Translations under genes and position numbers: made by a program
From: Ampullaceana balthica
Lineage: Eukaryota; Mollusca; Gastropoda; Lymnaeidae
Direction: 5' to 3'
DNA length: 64,000 nucleotides
NCBI GenBank assembly: GCA_944989445.1
Contig: CALYLW010000017.1
Location: 10,001-74,000, forward strand
The notes under the pieces: generated by a model
The model's input: only the letters and a program-made list of their open reading frames with translations
The model's database searches: none
Told to the model about the DNA's origin: nothing
Shown here: one piece after another, positions 1 to 9,890 of the stretch
Position numbering within the stretch: the stretch's first letter is position 1
Layout: every line of letters starts with the position of its first letter

Positions 1-1337
1 TGAGCATAAATTTTGTTCATTTAAATCAATAATTAAAAAATCTAATGGCCATAAGGCAATATCACACTTATAATGTTAGATCACTTATACGGTTAAGGGG
101 AAACTACCGATCAAAACTAAAGGAAACAAATACATGCACATGTACGGTAGTTCAAAGACAGAATAAAAGTTCAAAACAAGGGAAATCACTAGTACTGGCT
201 TAAAAGTTTATAATATCTACACGGTGGTCTAACCTTGCCTGTAATCTAGAAACTAATTTGCGATATATCTGGAACCGTGATAAACGCAAATAATTCTGGT
301 TTGAAACCTCATTACTTATTACATGCCTTAAAGGACAATGCCTTTATTATTATAAAAAAATTTATTATAGATAAAAATAAAAATCAAAGGAAATCGCGGA
401 GAAACTTTTGTCACAACCCGGGACGGTTTTCAAGCGGCTCGAAGGGAAGGAATGAAATAAGACACACAAATAGTTTTGAAACAAAAATAACGATACATTA
501 AAATGACGCTTGGGATCAACGCTTTCTGATATCAACGGTTCATTTACTACTGTCACCTTGGCAGGCACTTTGAGATGTTACACGCCGGCATCTCGTTGAT
601 GACAAATTTGAGATGTCAGAGATATAGTATTTTTTTAAAAAAATGACCAGACCTGGCATAGACGTCCTTAAGACCTATATACGTGACTTGTCCTAGGGAT
701 CTGTCATTAGGACCTGTCCACGAGATCTGTCTGAGTCAGATGATACATTTTTCTTAACCACTTTGATGGCAAGAAGAACTTTGCCGGATCCAGCCCGCGG
801 GCCGAAGTTTCTAAGGGAAACAACCTACATTTAAATGAAATCTCGCCAACTCATTAAACAACATTTTTACCCCCGCCCTCTCTCTTCCTCCCCCCCCCCT
901 TGGTGACGTAGCCAACATGGCAATAACCCGTTGTCTTACTTAAAAACAATCGGTGTCAACAAATCGAACTAACCTCGACGTTATGTATAGTAAAACAAAC
1001 AAATAAATACAAAAATAAGCCATATTACCAGACAAAGCTTTATCTCTGGTGGATAGTAGTAACAAGAGGTTTTTTGTAAATGATAGTTGATGCAAGATCA
1101 CCAATTACTTTTAAAAATATGATAAAAAGTTGACTAACAGAATTGTTTTAAAAAAATTAAATATTAAAATTTTATAAATTTTTAAAATATATTTCAGTTG
1201 TGCCTATTAATGTTATTGATAAAAGCGAAATGATGTTTAGTTATTAAAAAGTTATCTGGAATAATTTGTTTTCTTTTTAAAAGAATACTCATTAAGAGTT
1301 GTTCTAAAAAAATTGTTGTGAACTAAATAGCTGCAGA

Positions 1338-1383
<46 letters not shown>

Positions 1384-1859
1384 AATCAACAATCTGTACA
1401 TTGCCTGGTTTTAAACATTGCTTTAACAATTATGAACACTAGTAGCACAAAACCCAACAAAACTTTGACATTTAAGAGTTAACACGACATTGTTCATTCT
1501 TACCACGCGCCCATTGTAGACATTGACATCTGTAGACTTATGCGCCTTATACGACTTAAACAACCATTAAGACAAACTGATATAACTGAAACTATACGTC
1601 GAACATGGTTTATTGACAAAAATATTTATAGTTGAGCAGCTGCCATCTCCTTCACATTGATGGTGCCCTGCAGTAATTGAACTTACAACACCAGAACAAA
1701 GACAATAAAAACATTGTGGTTAAATCGCACATTTATAGTGATTAACTTATTTGAGGAAAATTTTTTTTATTTTCAAATTTCTCTAACTTGCCCTTTTACC
1801 ATGATATTTTCAATTTTTAGTGTTGTTTTTGTGTGGCTTGGAACGGATTAAGTATTTAA
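1..1859. other. AT-rich intergenic stretch, no gene seen
   Basis: Only short chance open frames occur here and none resembles a protein I know. A compound microsatellite, (TA)n followed by (TG)n, lies at 1338-1382. A pyrimidine-rich patch sits near 870-900. Nothing else stands out. Confidence 0.7.
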
Positions 1860-1948
1860 CATGTAAAACTTAGTTCGAGATACGAAAAATCCAAGATACG
1901 AAAGCCCCCCCAAAAAGGATTAATTTCGTATCTCGAAGTACCGCTGTA
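1860..1948 (-). mobile_element. Terminus of a TIR DNA transposon or MITE
   Basis: Read on the minus strand from 1948, the sequence starts TACAGCGGTACTTCGAGATA and then repeats the word GATACGAA in both orientations, so the terminal 75 bp can fold back on itself. Ends starting CAGCGGTAC(C/T)TCG are common in animal mariner/Tigger-like MITEs; that is family knowledge recalled, not searched. Only one end is visible, because a family A copy abuts it at 1954. Confidence 0.4.
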
Positions 1949-1953
1949 TTTTT

Positions 1954-2177
1954 AAATCCTTTATATTAGCTCGTGGTGTCTGCTTGCGTGCGTAAAAAAC
2001 TTTGCATCGATTTTAAACCACTTCCCCGTATGCTGGCGAGCTGAAATTTTGCAGGCAGACTCGTGCCGATGATAAAAATGATGTATCAAAATTTAAGGTC
2101 GATCGAATGTACTGTAATTAAATTAATTAAATTTTAGATTATCTTTATTAATCTCTATGTAACATGATAATTTTTTT
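1954..2177 (+). mobile_element. Family A repeat, truncated copy A1
   Basis: This copy starts with AAATCCTTTATATTAGCTCG and carries the core hairpin arms (GAGCTGAAATTTTG and a diverged CAAAATTTAAGG-type partner) around a 35-nt loop. It stops after about 224 bp, where copy A2 begins head to tail. The right half with the GTATTATATTGAAC motifs is missing. It encodes nothing. Confidence 0.75.
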
Positions 2178-3677
2178 AATTCTTTATATTAACTCGTGGT
2201 GTCTGCTTGCGTGCCGAAAAAACTTTGGATCGATTTTTAACCCAATTCCCCGTATGCTGGCGAGCTGAAATTTTGCAGGCAGACTTGTGCCGATGATATA
2301 AATGATGTATCAAACTTTCAGATGGATCGAATGTACTGTAATTAAGTTAATTAATTTTTAGATTATCTTTATTTATCTCTATGTTAGATGTTAATTTTTG
2401 TGCTTGAGTGTCACGGTGTGTATTATATTGAACAACCTTTACTTTCGCGCGGTAAGGTGGGTATTATATTGAACAACCTTTACTTTCGCGCGGTAAGGTG
2501 GGTATTATATTGAACAACCTTTACTTTCGCGCGGTAAGGTGGGTATTATATTGAACAACCTTTACTTTCGCGCGGTAAGGTGGGTATTATATTGAACAAC
2601 CTTTACTTTCGCGCGGTAAGGTGTGTATTATATTGAACAACCTTTACTTTCGCGCGGTAAGGTGGGTATTATATTGAACAACCTTTACTTTCGCGCGGTA
2701 AGGTGTGTATTATATTGAACAACCTTTACTTTCGCGCGGTAAGGTGGTTATTATATTGAACAACCTTTACTTTCGCGCGGTAAGGTGTGTATTATATTGA
2801 ACAACCTTTACTTTCGCGCGGTAAGGTGGGTATTATATTGAACAACCTTTACTTTCGCGCGGTAAGGTGTGTATTATATTGAACAACCTTTACTTTCGCG
2901 CGGTAAGGTGGGTATTATATTGAACAACCTTTACTTTCACGCGGTAAGGTGTGTATTATATTGAACAACCTTTACTTTCGCGCGGTAAGGTGGGTATTAT
3001 ATTGAACAACCTTTACTTTCGCGCGGTAAGGTGTGTATTATATTGAACAACCTTTACTTTCGCGCGGTAAGGTGGGTATTATATTGAACAACCTTTACTT
3101 TCGCGCGGTAAGGTGGGTATTATATTGAACAACCTTTACTTTCGCGCGGTAAGGTGTGTATTATATTGAACAACCTTTACTTTCGCGCGGTAAGGTGTGT
3201 ATTATATTGAACAACCTTTACTTTTGCGCGGTAAGGTGTGTATTATATTGAACGACCTTTACTTTCGCGCGGTAAGGTGTGTATTATATTGAACGACCTT
3301 TACTTTCGTGCGGTAAGGTGTGTATTATATTGAACAACCTTTACTTTCGCGTGGTAAGGTGGGTATTATATTGAACAACCTTTACTTTCGTGCGGTAAGG
3401 TGTGTATTATATTGAACAACCTTTACTTTCGCGCGGTAAGGTGGGTATTATATTGAACAACCTTTACTTTCACGCGGTAAGGTGTGTATTGTATTGACGT
3501 TACTTAAAAAAAATATTGCCGATCGGTGCGCATTATATTAAACATGTTTTAAGAGACATAACTAACATTTTGTATTTTTGTATTGTATTGCGCTGCATAT
3601 TATAATGAACATTCTTTTAGTTATGTCTCCTATATAAGGGACTAATAGTCAAAATCTTGTTTTTTTTACGTTTTTTT
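2178..3677 (+). mobile_element. Family A repeat, copy A2 expanded by an internal 41-bp array
   Basis: The left part (2178-2414) matches the starts of copies A1, A3-A5 and A7: TTTATATTAACTCGTGGTG, then the GAGCTGAAATTTTG hairpin arm with a 35-nt loop. The right part (3520-3677) matches the ends of A3-A5, with GCGCATTATATTAAACATG, then CATTATAATGAAC-type words, and a T-rich end after TAGTCAAAATCTTG. Between them the element carries 26 tandem copies of one internal module, so a normally ~500-bp repeat is ~1.5 kb long. It is non-coding and non-autonomous. Confidence 0.8.
2415..3480 (+). repeat. 41-bp minisatellite, 26 units, inside family A copy A2
   Basis: The unit starts GGTG(T/G)GTATTATATTGAAC and ends TCGCGCGGTAA. 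Start-to-start spacing is exactly 41 bp from 2415 to 3481, giving 26 units. Units differ mainly at base 5 (T or G), which alternates over units 10-17, plus rare CpG-type changes (cgcg to cacg or cgtg). Other family A copies hold the module once, followed 40 bp later by a second related motif. Confidence 0.95.
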
Positions 3678-5090
3678 AGTAACTTGTACTGCTGCTGCGT
3701 TAAAGTTACAAGAAACACGTTGCAGAATAGCTGAAGTTGGTAAATAAATTACCAATAATCAGAATAATCATTCGCAGCGACATAGTTTAACCGTACTGCT
3801 GCCTTCTACTTAAAACCATTTAACAAAGGTGCCAAACATCTGCAGGTCTTTATCAGCGCCCCTTATGAATACTCTGACATCTTCACCGTGCGCATCTGTT
3901 CCCCTTATAAACATGCTTGATTGTCTCTCTTGTATCGCTTGGCAACGTAAACAGACACGAACGCCATTATTGCGGGTGGGACTCCGTCCGGGGGTTAAGG
4001 TTCATTGGGGTGAAAGGTTGAATTTACACTGGACCAGTGTCCACACGGTGCCGCGGTTAATTTTGTATCACGCGATAATTTCCCCATTTACTAAACAGTC
4101 CAACGGGGAGTATTTGTGAACAAGTCTTTCTGTTGGTCTCCGGCGTTTATCGGATGCTGTGAGCAAACAAGGCCGGATAAATTCTGCCATGTTTCTTAAA
4201 GAAATTACAGAAAAGAAAGAAGATGGCAGCCTTATTTTGGCACGTGGAAGTCACAGGGGGCGGTGCAGCGCTAGAAAAGACATCCCCTTGTTTATTTTAT
4301 GTCGGAAGTCATTTTTCAAATTTGGCCGAACAAAACCGCGCAAACATTTTGTCGGGTGGAGGACACTTAATGTGTTGATATTTGTCACCTCCGTCCCTCG
4401 CAGGTGTTTGTATTTATAAGTCTCTGTCTGGACTTCCGTCGTTAATAGACGACACACGTCGTTAATAATGCTTTTATTTTTTTCACCTCTATCTTCTTTT
4501 TTTTTCGTTTTGATTATAATTTGTTTAATTTACGCTCCCACTAAAAAATAAAAATTAAAAAATAAAAAAAATAAGGCATTGCCTTCATTTCACGTAGAGG
4601 AAATAAACGAAGTTGACTTGTTAAAGCAGTTTGGATTAAAAAAATAATATATATATATAGAATATAGGATAAAAATATTTAGTAATGGGCTTAAATGAAG
4701 ATCGTTGGCAAGACTCAAAAACAAATTTTACTTCGATGGAGAGTTTCACCCCAAACTTCGGTGTTAGTTGGGGTGGGGGTTGGAGGCGGCGTGGGGGGGG
4801 GGCTACATAACCGGGTTCAACATGGCCGGTGTAGGCAAGGACGGCAGCGGAATCCTTACGCCGAGGCGGTGTTTTTAGCACTGGCCCTGGAGATGAGGCA
4901 GGTCGACAAGCCTGGACTTTGAGAGCGCAACCCCAGGCCCAAAACAACAAGTGGACGACCCCCGGACCATCAAGTTACCCAAAGTTGTCAAATGAATTTT
5001 TAAAAAAATAATATTAAAAATGTGAAATTTAAATGCAAAGGTCACAGCTTTACTTTAATTTTTTTTTAGCGGACGCGTTGGCTGTGGTAG
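3678..5090. other. Intergenic stretch, no recognised gene
   Basis: Several 70-105-codon open frames exist on both strands (for example 3829-4119 plus and 4636-4950 minus). None has a domain I recognise, and they overlap antisense as chance frames do. A G-rich run lies at 4770-4802 and AT-rich runs near 4480-4600. Confidence 0.6.
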
Positions 5091-5135
5091 ACTTCTGCAT
5101 GATGCACGGGTTGTCTGTAGATATCTAGAGCCTCG

Positions 5136-5250
5136 TTGATAATGGAAATTATAACCAGAATATGTGCAGTAGATTTATGCTCCCATGGCTTCCGTCCATC
5201 ACACGTTGTTGAAGGTGTAAGATATCGCGGATTGAAAATGGTGATGACTA
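5136..5250 (+). pseudogene. Possible hAT transposase remnant (weak)
   Basis: A short frame reads ITRICAVDL, then RPSHVVEGVRYRGL. This resembles the stretch of ZBED/hAT transposases in which a basic-hydrophobic segment precedes a (P)x(S)xVVExxxFxxL word. Five extra residues (CSHGF) separate the two halves, no other hAT block is nearby, and a Helitron-like terminus starts 10 bp downstream. This is by-eye similarity only and could be chance. Confidence 0.2.
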
Positions 5251-5259
5251 AAGTAGTTA

Positions 5260-5407
5260 TCCTATATAATAAAAGGCAAAGTTCTGTCCCCTCATCTATA
5301 GCGATTGGTCCCTCAAACATACATGACTCCTACAGCCAATCACTAGCGGAGAAAAATTTACATATTACGCGGAGGTTCAAAACGAGTTACTTTTTGGTGC
5401 AGTTTTT
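5260..5407 (+). mobile_element. Helitron-like 5' terminus, copy 1 (partial)
   Basis: The copy begins TCCTATATAATAAAAGGC directly after an A, as expected for a Helitron inserting between A and T. It continues through AGCGATTGGTCCCTCAAAC and GTTCAAAACGAGTTA, both shared with the copies at 5878-6217 and 8868-9217, and diverges near 5407. A Helitron-type helicase fragment follows within 60 bp, which supports the assignment. Confidence 0.5.
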
Positions 5408-5523
5408 TTGTCATAATTCAGTATGTTGTTCCCATCTTGAAGTGATGCCTGCCGCTTATTCCAATGACAATTCTAGTAAATACATTTTCCTTGATGGTCC
5501 TGGGGGTAGTGGCAAGAGTTTTA
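5408..5523 (+). pseudogene. Pif1-type (Helitron) helicase fragment with intact Walker A
   Basis: In the plus-strand frame open from 5136, the residues SKYIFLDGPGGSGKSF form a Walker A P-loop of the Pif1-family helicase type; Helitron Rep/helicases have an FLDxPGGTGKTF-like word here. The helicase domain unwinds DNA during rolling-circle transposition, and this P-loop binds the ATP phosphate. Only about 25 residues remain. Immediately after the P-loop the sequence turns into a (TTG)n-type microsatellite, so Walker B and all later motifs are missing. The fragment sits 150 bp inside a Helitron-like left end, so it is probably the relic of an autonomous copy or a captured helicase piece. A host Pif1 pseudogene is possible but less likely given the context. 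Confidence 0.5.
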
Positions 5524-5526
5524 AGT

Positions 5527-5742
5527 GTTGTTTGTTTTTTGTTGCTGTTATTGTTGTTGTTGTTTTGTTGTTGCTGTTGTTGTTTTGTTGTTGTTTTGTT
5601 GTTGTTTTGTTGTTGTTGTTTTGCTGTTGTTGTTTTGTTTTTGTTGCTATTGTTGTTTTTGTTGTTGTTTTTGCTGTTGTTGTTGCTGTTGTTGCTGTTG
5701 TTGCTGTTGTTGTTTTTGTTGTTTTTGCTGTTGTTGTTGTTG
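5527..5742 (+). repeat. (TTG)n/(TTGCTG)n microsatellite
   Basis: About 216 bp of interrupted TTG, TTTTG and GCTG trinucleotide-like repeats. The homopolymeric open frames it creates on both strands (Val/Leu/Cys or Asn/Thr/Gln runs) are artefacts. Confidence 0.95.
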
Positions 5743-5877
5743 TCCACATCCCTTGACCTGCGACGACAAAGTCCTGCAAACGCTTCAGCATAACAACTAC
5801 CAAAACATAGCGTCCATGAACTTCACAGGTCACCCTACACTTATTCCCGTCCTTGGGCGGGATTTGTTACTAGTCCT

Positions 5878-6217
5878 TCTATATAATAAAAGGCTAAGTT
5901 CTGTCCCGTCATCTATAGCGATTGGTGTCTCAAACACACATGACTCCTTCAGCCAATCATATCAAGTTTACGCGGACGTTCAAAACGAGTTATTTTTGGT
6001 GCAGTATTTCTTCCAAGACTTTATTTTGAGTTATGCGCGTTGGGATTTATAGTAAAAAGCTCTCTTTTTACGAGTTATTTATTTTTAACTATAATGAATA
6101 GTATTTTTGACGTGATGCACATGTATGCCGGTCGAGACGGCTGTTGGAGGGGAGTTAAAACATGCCACCGAACGGTGGCGGAACGTCCTTGGACGGGCTT
6201 GGTGGCTCGTATATATA
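5878..6217 (+). mobile_element. Helitron-like non-autonomous element, copy 2
   Basis: It starts TCTATATAATAAAAGGC and runs about 340 bp to CTCGTATATA. Near the right end lies a perfect hairpin, GCCACC-GAAC-GGTGGC, followed by CGTCCTTGGACG; a hairpin close to the 3' end is a Helitron trait. No clean CTRR terminus is visible. The copy at 8868-9217 is the same sequence inverted. Confidence 0.5.
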
Positions 6218-6344
6218 TGACAATAGCCTGGTTAGTGGCCTGTGGGTAGAACTTGAGTGCACGGACCTGATGGGGTTCGTGCACAGTTGACCTTTCGGCC
6301 ACCCAGGACGCAAGTAGAATATAACACGTGGGAGAAATGAGGTC

Positions 6345-6521
6345 AGTAGTCAGTGGTGGATTTACCTATTTGCTAAGCAAGCTATAGCTTAGGGCCCCCA
6401 CCGTTTTGGGCATCCCCCCTCCCCGGAATTTTAAAAATAATATTCGGCACTGACATAGAATATCTGGTCTTCAAAAGCCCCCTTCCCCTATCTCAAATAG
6501 CTTACGGCCCCATCAAGGCTG
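6345..6521. mobile_element. MITE-like insertion with 9-bp flanking repeat
   Basis: The direct repeat AATGAGGTC flanks the segment at 6336-6344 and 6522-6530. The inside begins AGTAGTCAGTGGTGGATTTA and contains GGGCCCCC and GGCCCC blocks seen in the hAT-like MITEs elsewhere in the window. The expected matching right terminal repeat is not evident, so the class is uncertain. Confidence 0.4.
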
Positions 6522-6628
6522 AATGAGGTCGACGCATTACAACACGTACTTATAATTTGTCTTTATCTGAGCAATAACAGTTTAAATGGGATAAACGGCA
6601 AAGTATTTCAGCAGACGTTAGTAGAGAG

Positions 6629-7031
6629 AATAGAGATATAGAGATATAGAGATATAGAGATATAGAGATATAGAGATATAGAGATATAGAGATATAGAGA
6701 TATAGAGATATAGAGATATAGAGATATAGAGATATAGAGATATAGAGATATAGAGATATAGAGATATAGAGATATAGAGATATAGAGATATAGAGATATA
6801 GAGATATAGAGATATAGAGATATAGAGATATAGAGATATAGAGATATAGAGATATAGAGATATAGAGATATAGAGATATAGAGATATAGAGATATAGAGA
6901 TATAGAGATATAGAGATATAGAGATATAGAGATATAGAGATATAGAGATATAGAGATATAGAGATATAGAGATATAGAGATATAGAGATATAGAGATATA
7001 GAGATATAGAGATATAGAGATATAGAGATAC
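6629..7031 (+). repeat. 8-bp tandem array (TAGAGATA)n, about 50 perfect units
   Basis: The array is essentially error-free over ~400 bp. The long Tyr/Ile/Ser/Leu frames on the minus strand arise because three 8-bp units make eight codons without a stop. Confidence 0.97.
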
Positions 7032-7426
7032 ATAAACTGTCACGTTTATAGGTCTTAGTTAAACAACTTAGACGGCTCATAATTACTGTCCTGATTCGCT
7101 TCAGAGTAGACTATCTATAACACACATTTTTTTTCACCTGTGGCTTATTTGTGTCATTTTAGACTTCTGTTTGTTTAAAAAAACAGAACAATATTTCAGG
7201 GCCAAAAGAACACACACAAAAAAACAAAAAAAAACAAACAAACTCCAGTGATTACTCAATCAGCGCCCTTATTCCCACCCCCATTGTCTTTGTGAAGCAA
7301 ACAAATTGTGTGCATAAAACAATAGATTGTAAGCTTCATTAATCACCTTTATTAACCTTTAAAAGTTTTATTCTGTTTACAAAGCAAACTTCTTCAAAAA
7401 TTTTGGAACAATATTTAATATCATTT
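7032..7426. other. AT-rich spacer, nothing recognised
   Basis: No open frame of note, no terminal repeats and no tandem structure. There is a purine-rich run (aaaacaaaaaaaaac) near 7220. Confidence 0.6.
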
Positions 7427-8188
7427 TTAGAGCTGTTAACGATTATTTTAAATTTAATAGTTAACTTTTGAAAAAATTAACGATTAATCAATAGTTAATT
7501 TCGATTAAAGTCACTAATTGAAATTTATGATGTCATAAGTAACACTTATTAAACGTTCTTGTTGAAAATCTAAATAACACTGGAATGTCTCTTTTATCTG
7601 TCATCTTTTGACCAACTACGCAAACAGACAAGTGTGTTGACATGTTTTGGTTCAAGTGATTAGCGGGTCTTATAATATAACCAGCCGAGCTGAACAATCA
7701 TTCACATGGAACTTAAGTAACTGGTATTCACAAAACGGTCTTGGCAAGGAATGACATTATCGGATATCGGTGTTCATTAAGATTCCACCATTGTAGAGGG
7801 TTAATGGATTCAGGAACTTTCATCTCCATTGTGTAACGCAGTAAATCATTAGAAGAGCTGTCGTCATTTTCTGTGTCTGAGTCAGACTCCGTTAGCTTAA
7901 TAGGCGTTTCATTTGATTTGATAAGTAAGCAAAGTGTTAGAACCATGGTAGGTAAAGACTTTCTCACGAGGAATAAAATAAGCTTTATCAACATTTTGAA
8001 CATTCCCGTCTGGCAAATAGTGTAAGACCGAACTGTTCGTGTAATCATCGGGAAATGTTTTTATATTTATCAGTCACCATTTTTTTTTAACCTTTTGACT
8101 TCCAATACAATTGTAAGTGATGGCTCGATTAATCGTTGAAAACAAATTTAATGGTTAAAAACTTTTAACGATTAACTTTTGCAGCCCT
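7427..8188 (-). mobile_element. Internally deleted hAT element
   Basis: The ends are inverted: the left reads AGAGCTGTTAACGATTA and the right, on the minus strand, AGGGCTGCAAAAGTTAATCG. Both continue into subterminal ATTAATCG/TTAACGATTA words. The flanks TATCATTT (7419-7426) and TATTATTT (8189-8196) look like an 8-bp target duplication with one change, as hAT elements make. The interior keeps only the C-terminal end of a transposase, so the element cannot move by itself. Confidence 0.65.
7728..8048 (-). pseudogene. hAT transposase, C-terminal dimerisation fragment
   Basis: The last residues of this 106-codon frame read NPLQWWNLNEHRYPIMSF followed by LAKTVL and a stop. This is the hallmark of the hAT C-terminal dimerisation domain (pattern PLxWWxxNxxxaPxaaxLA), which holds the transposase dimer together. 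Before it comes an acidic Ser/Asp-rich linker (SDSDTENDDSSS). The first ~45 residues are unlike the family and are probably read-through of non-coding DNA. The RNase H-like catalytic core (several hundred residues in full-length hAT proteins) is absent, so the product has no transposase activity. It lies wholly between the hAT-type ends at 7427 and 8188, which fits an internal deletion derivative. Confidence 0.7.
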
Positions 8189-8867
8189 TATTATTTTGAT
8201 GAATCCAATTAATTGAAGCTTATTCACAATATCTTGGTTCTGAGTTAATTTGCTTCTCCAAAAATTGTGTATCAAATTGTAATGACATTTTTATCAATGT
8301 TAAATACTTCCGCTGATAAGCCTCGAGTTATTTTTTATTTTTGTTCCACAAAATTTACTCTATGTGAACTCAGTCTCGTTTTTCAATATCTATATACATT
8401 ACTATATATAGTTTGTGCTGCGGCGCCGAGGCGCCTGTGGCGCCCCTCTTATTTTAGGGCGCATACGGCGCACACCTTTTTCTAAAGCCCAACTAACTTG
8501 TCCTTGTTTGATAAATACGAAATATTTAACTTCCTGGAATGTACACAAAGTATTTTATAAATAACCATAATCAAATCCTCTTTTTACATTGTTACCTTTT
8601 CCAAAATTAAAATATGAGCTAAAAAATTGACGTCATATAATTTTATTTTTACAGTGCATCTTTAATTTATAATCATTTTGCGCACCGATGCACACCTTGT
8701 ATTTTAAAATATAAGATCAAACAATGACGTCATATAAAATTCTTTGCAGTGCTAATCGCCACACGATTTTTTATCTGCTATAGACTGTTGTACATCGTTC
8801 CTCAGCGTTCCACATCTATCCAGTGAGCCATCCAGTGACTTGGACTATCATATTATTTATATACGAG
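8189..8867. other. AT-rich stretch with a GC-rich palindromic patch
   Basis: No gene recognised. At 8420-8470 there is a compact run of GGCGCC and GCGCC words (GCGGCGCCGAGGCGCC) able to form overlapping hairpins, in otherwise AT-rich DNA. Confidence 0.5.
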
Positions 8868-9217
8868 TAACAAAGCCCGTCCAAGGACGTTCCGCCACCG
8901 TTCGGTGGCATTTTGTAACTCCCCTCCAACAGCCGTCTCGACCGGCATACATGTGCATCACGTCAAAAATACTATTCATTATAGTTAAAATAAATAACTA
9001 GTAAAAAGAGAGCTTTTTAATATAAATCCCAACGCGCATAACTCAAAATAAAGTCTTGGAAGAAATACTGCACGAAAAATAACTCGTTTTGAACGTCAGC
9101 ATAAACGTGTTCAATATGATTGGCTGTAGGAGTCATATGTGTTTGAGGGACCAATCGCTATCGAGAGCCGGACAGAACAGACAGAACGGACAGAAACTTG
9201 CATTTTATTATATAGGA
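8868..9217 (-). mobile_element. Helitron-like non-autonomous element, copy 3 (inverted)
   Basis: On the minus strand from 9217 it reads TCCTATATAATAAAATGC directly after an A, then matches copy 2 through the GCCACC-GAAC-GGTGGC hairpin and ends near CTCGTATATA at 8859-8868. It carries extra ctgtc repeats near its left end. It forms a ~340-bp inverted pair with 5878-6217, about 2.65 kb apart. Confidence 0.55.
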
Positions 9218-9495
9218 TAATTTGCCATAAACTAGGACACGCAAGATGACGCGAGGATGCAAGCATGACCAATGACCCCCGCTAGGGTGTAGCAATAACA
9301 TATTATGGTTCGCAAGCGGTAGCTCAAGCGAAGTGCGCATGACTCAAGACCAACAATGCGTCAGCGACCCCCCCCTTCCGACGTTCACTCGCATTGTTCT
9401 CATTTCTTCGTGCTGCTGTTTGTGTCCGTTCTTTCCACGCTTTCTTTGCACTATCTATTTGCACTACGGCGTACTCTATATTACTTTTTAGATCT

Positions 9496-9890
9496 TAATT
9501 TACTAACATTTTAAATTTTGTTTCCAATTGCAATTATTTTCTTTATTAAATAGTAGTCCATATAATTTTGATCTAATTTAAACCTATTCTATATTAAATT
9601 TTGATCTACATTACGTTTTTTCTATTTCAAGTTTGAGCTACATTACAATTGTTCTTAGATTTATATAAAATTTGTTATATATTAAGTTTTGATCTACATT
9701 AAATTTGTTCTGTATTTAGTTTTGATCTACATTAAATTGATTCTGTATTAAGTTTTGATCTACCTAAAATTTGTTCTTTATTAATTTTCAAAGTACTTTA
9801 AACTTTTTATTTTAAAAGATCTACATTAAATGTTTTCTTTATTAAGTTTTGATCTACATTAACTTTTCTCTAGATTAAGTTTTTATCTCT
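9496..9890 (+). repeat. Decayed ~33-bp tandem repeat
   Basis: The word TTTTGATCTACATTAAA or a close variant recurs about every 30-36 bp, joined by TTGTTCTGTATTAAG-like spacers. Roughly 10-12 diverged units can be counted. Confidence 0.7.

Noticed and set aside
1954..3677. Solo LTR interpretation of family A
   Set aside because: No TG...CA ends, no constant-length target duplication and no internal element with matching flanks. Head-to-tail dimers and inverted end words fit other element types better.
3829..4950. Candidate host genes of 86-104 codons
   Set aside because: No recognised domain, antisense overlap, and no splice or composition evidence.
5136..6052. 206-, 175- and 109-codon frames rich in Val, Leu, Cys or Asn
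   Set aside because: Homopolymer translation of the (TTG)n tract. Only the short Walker A segment before it was kept.
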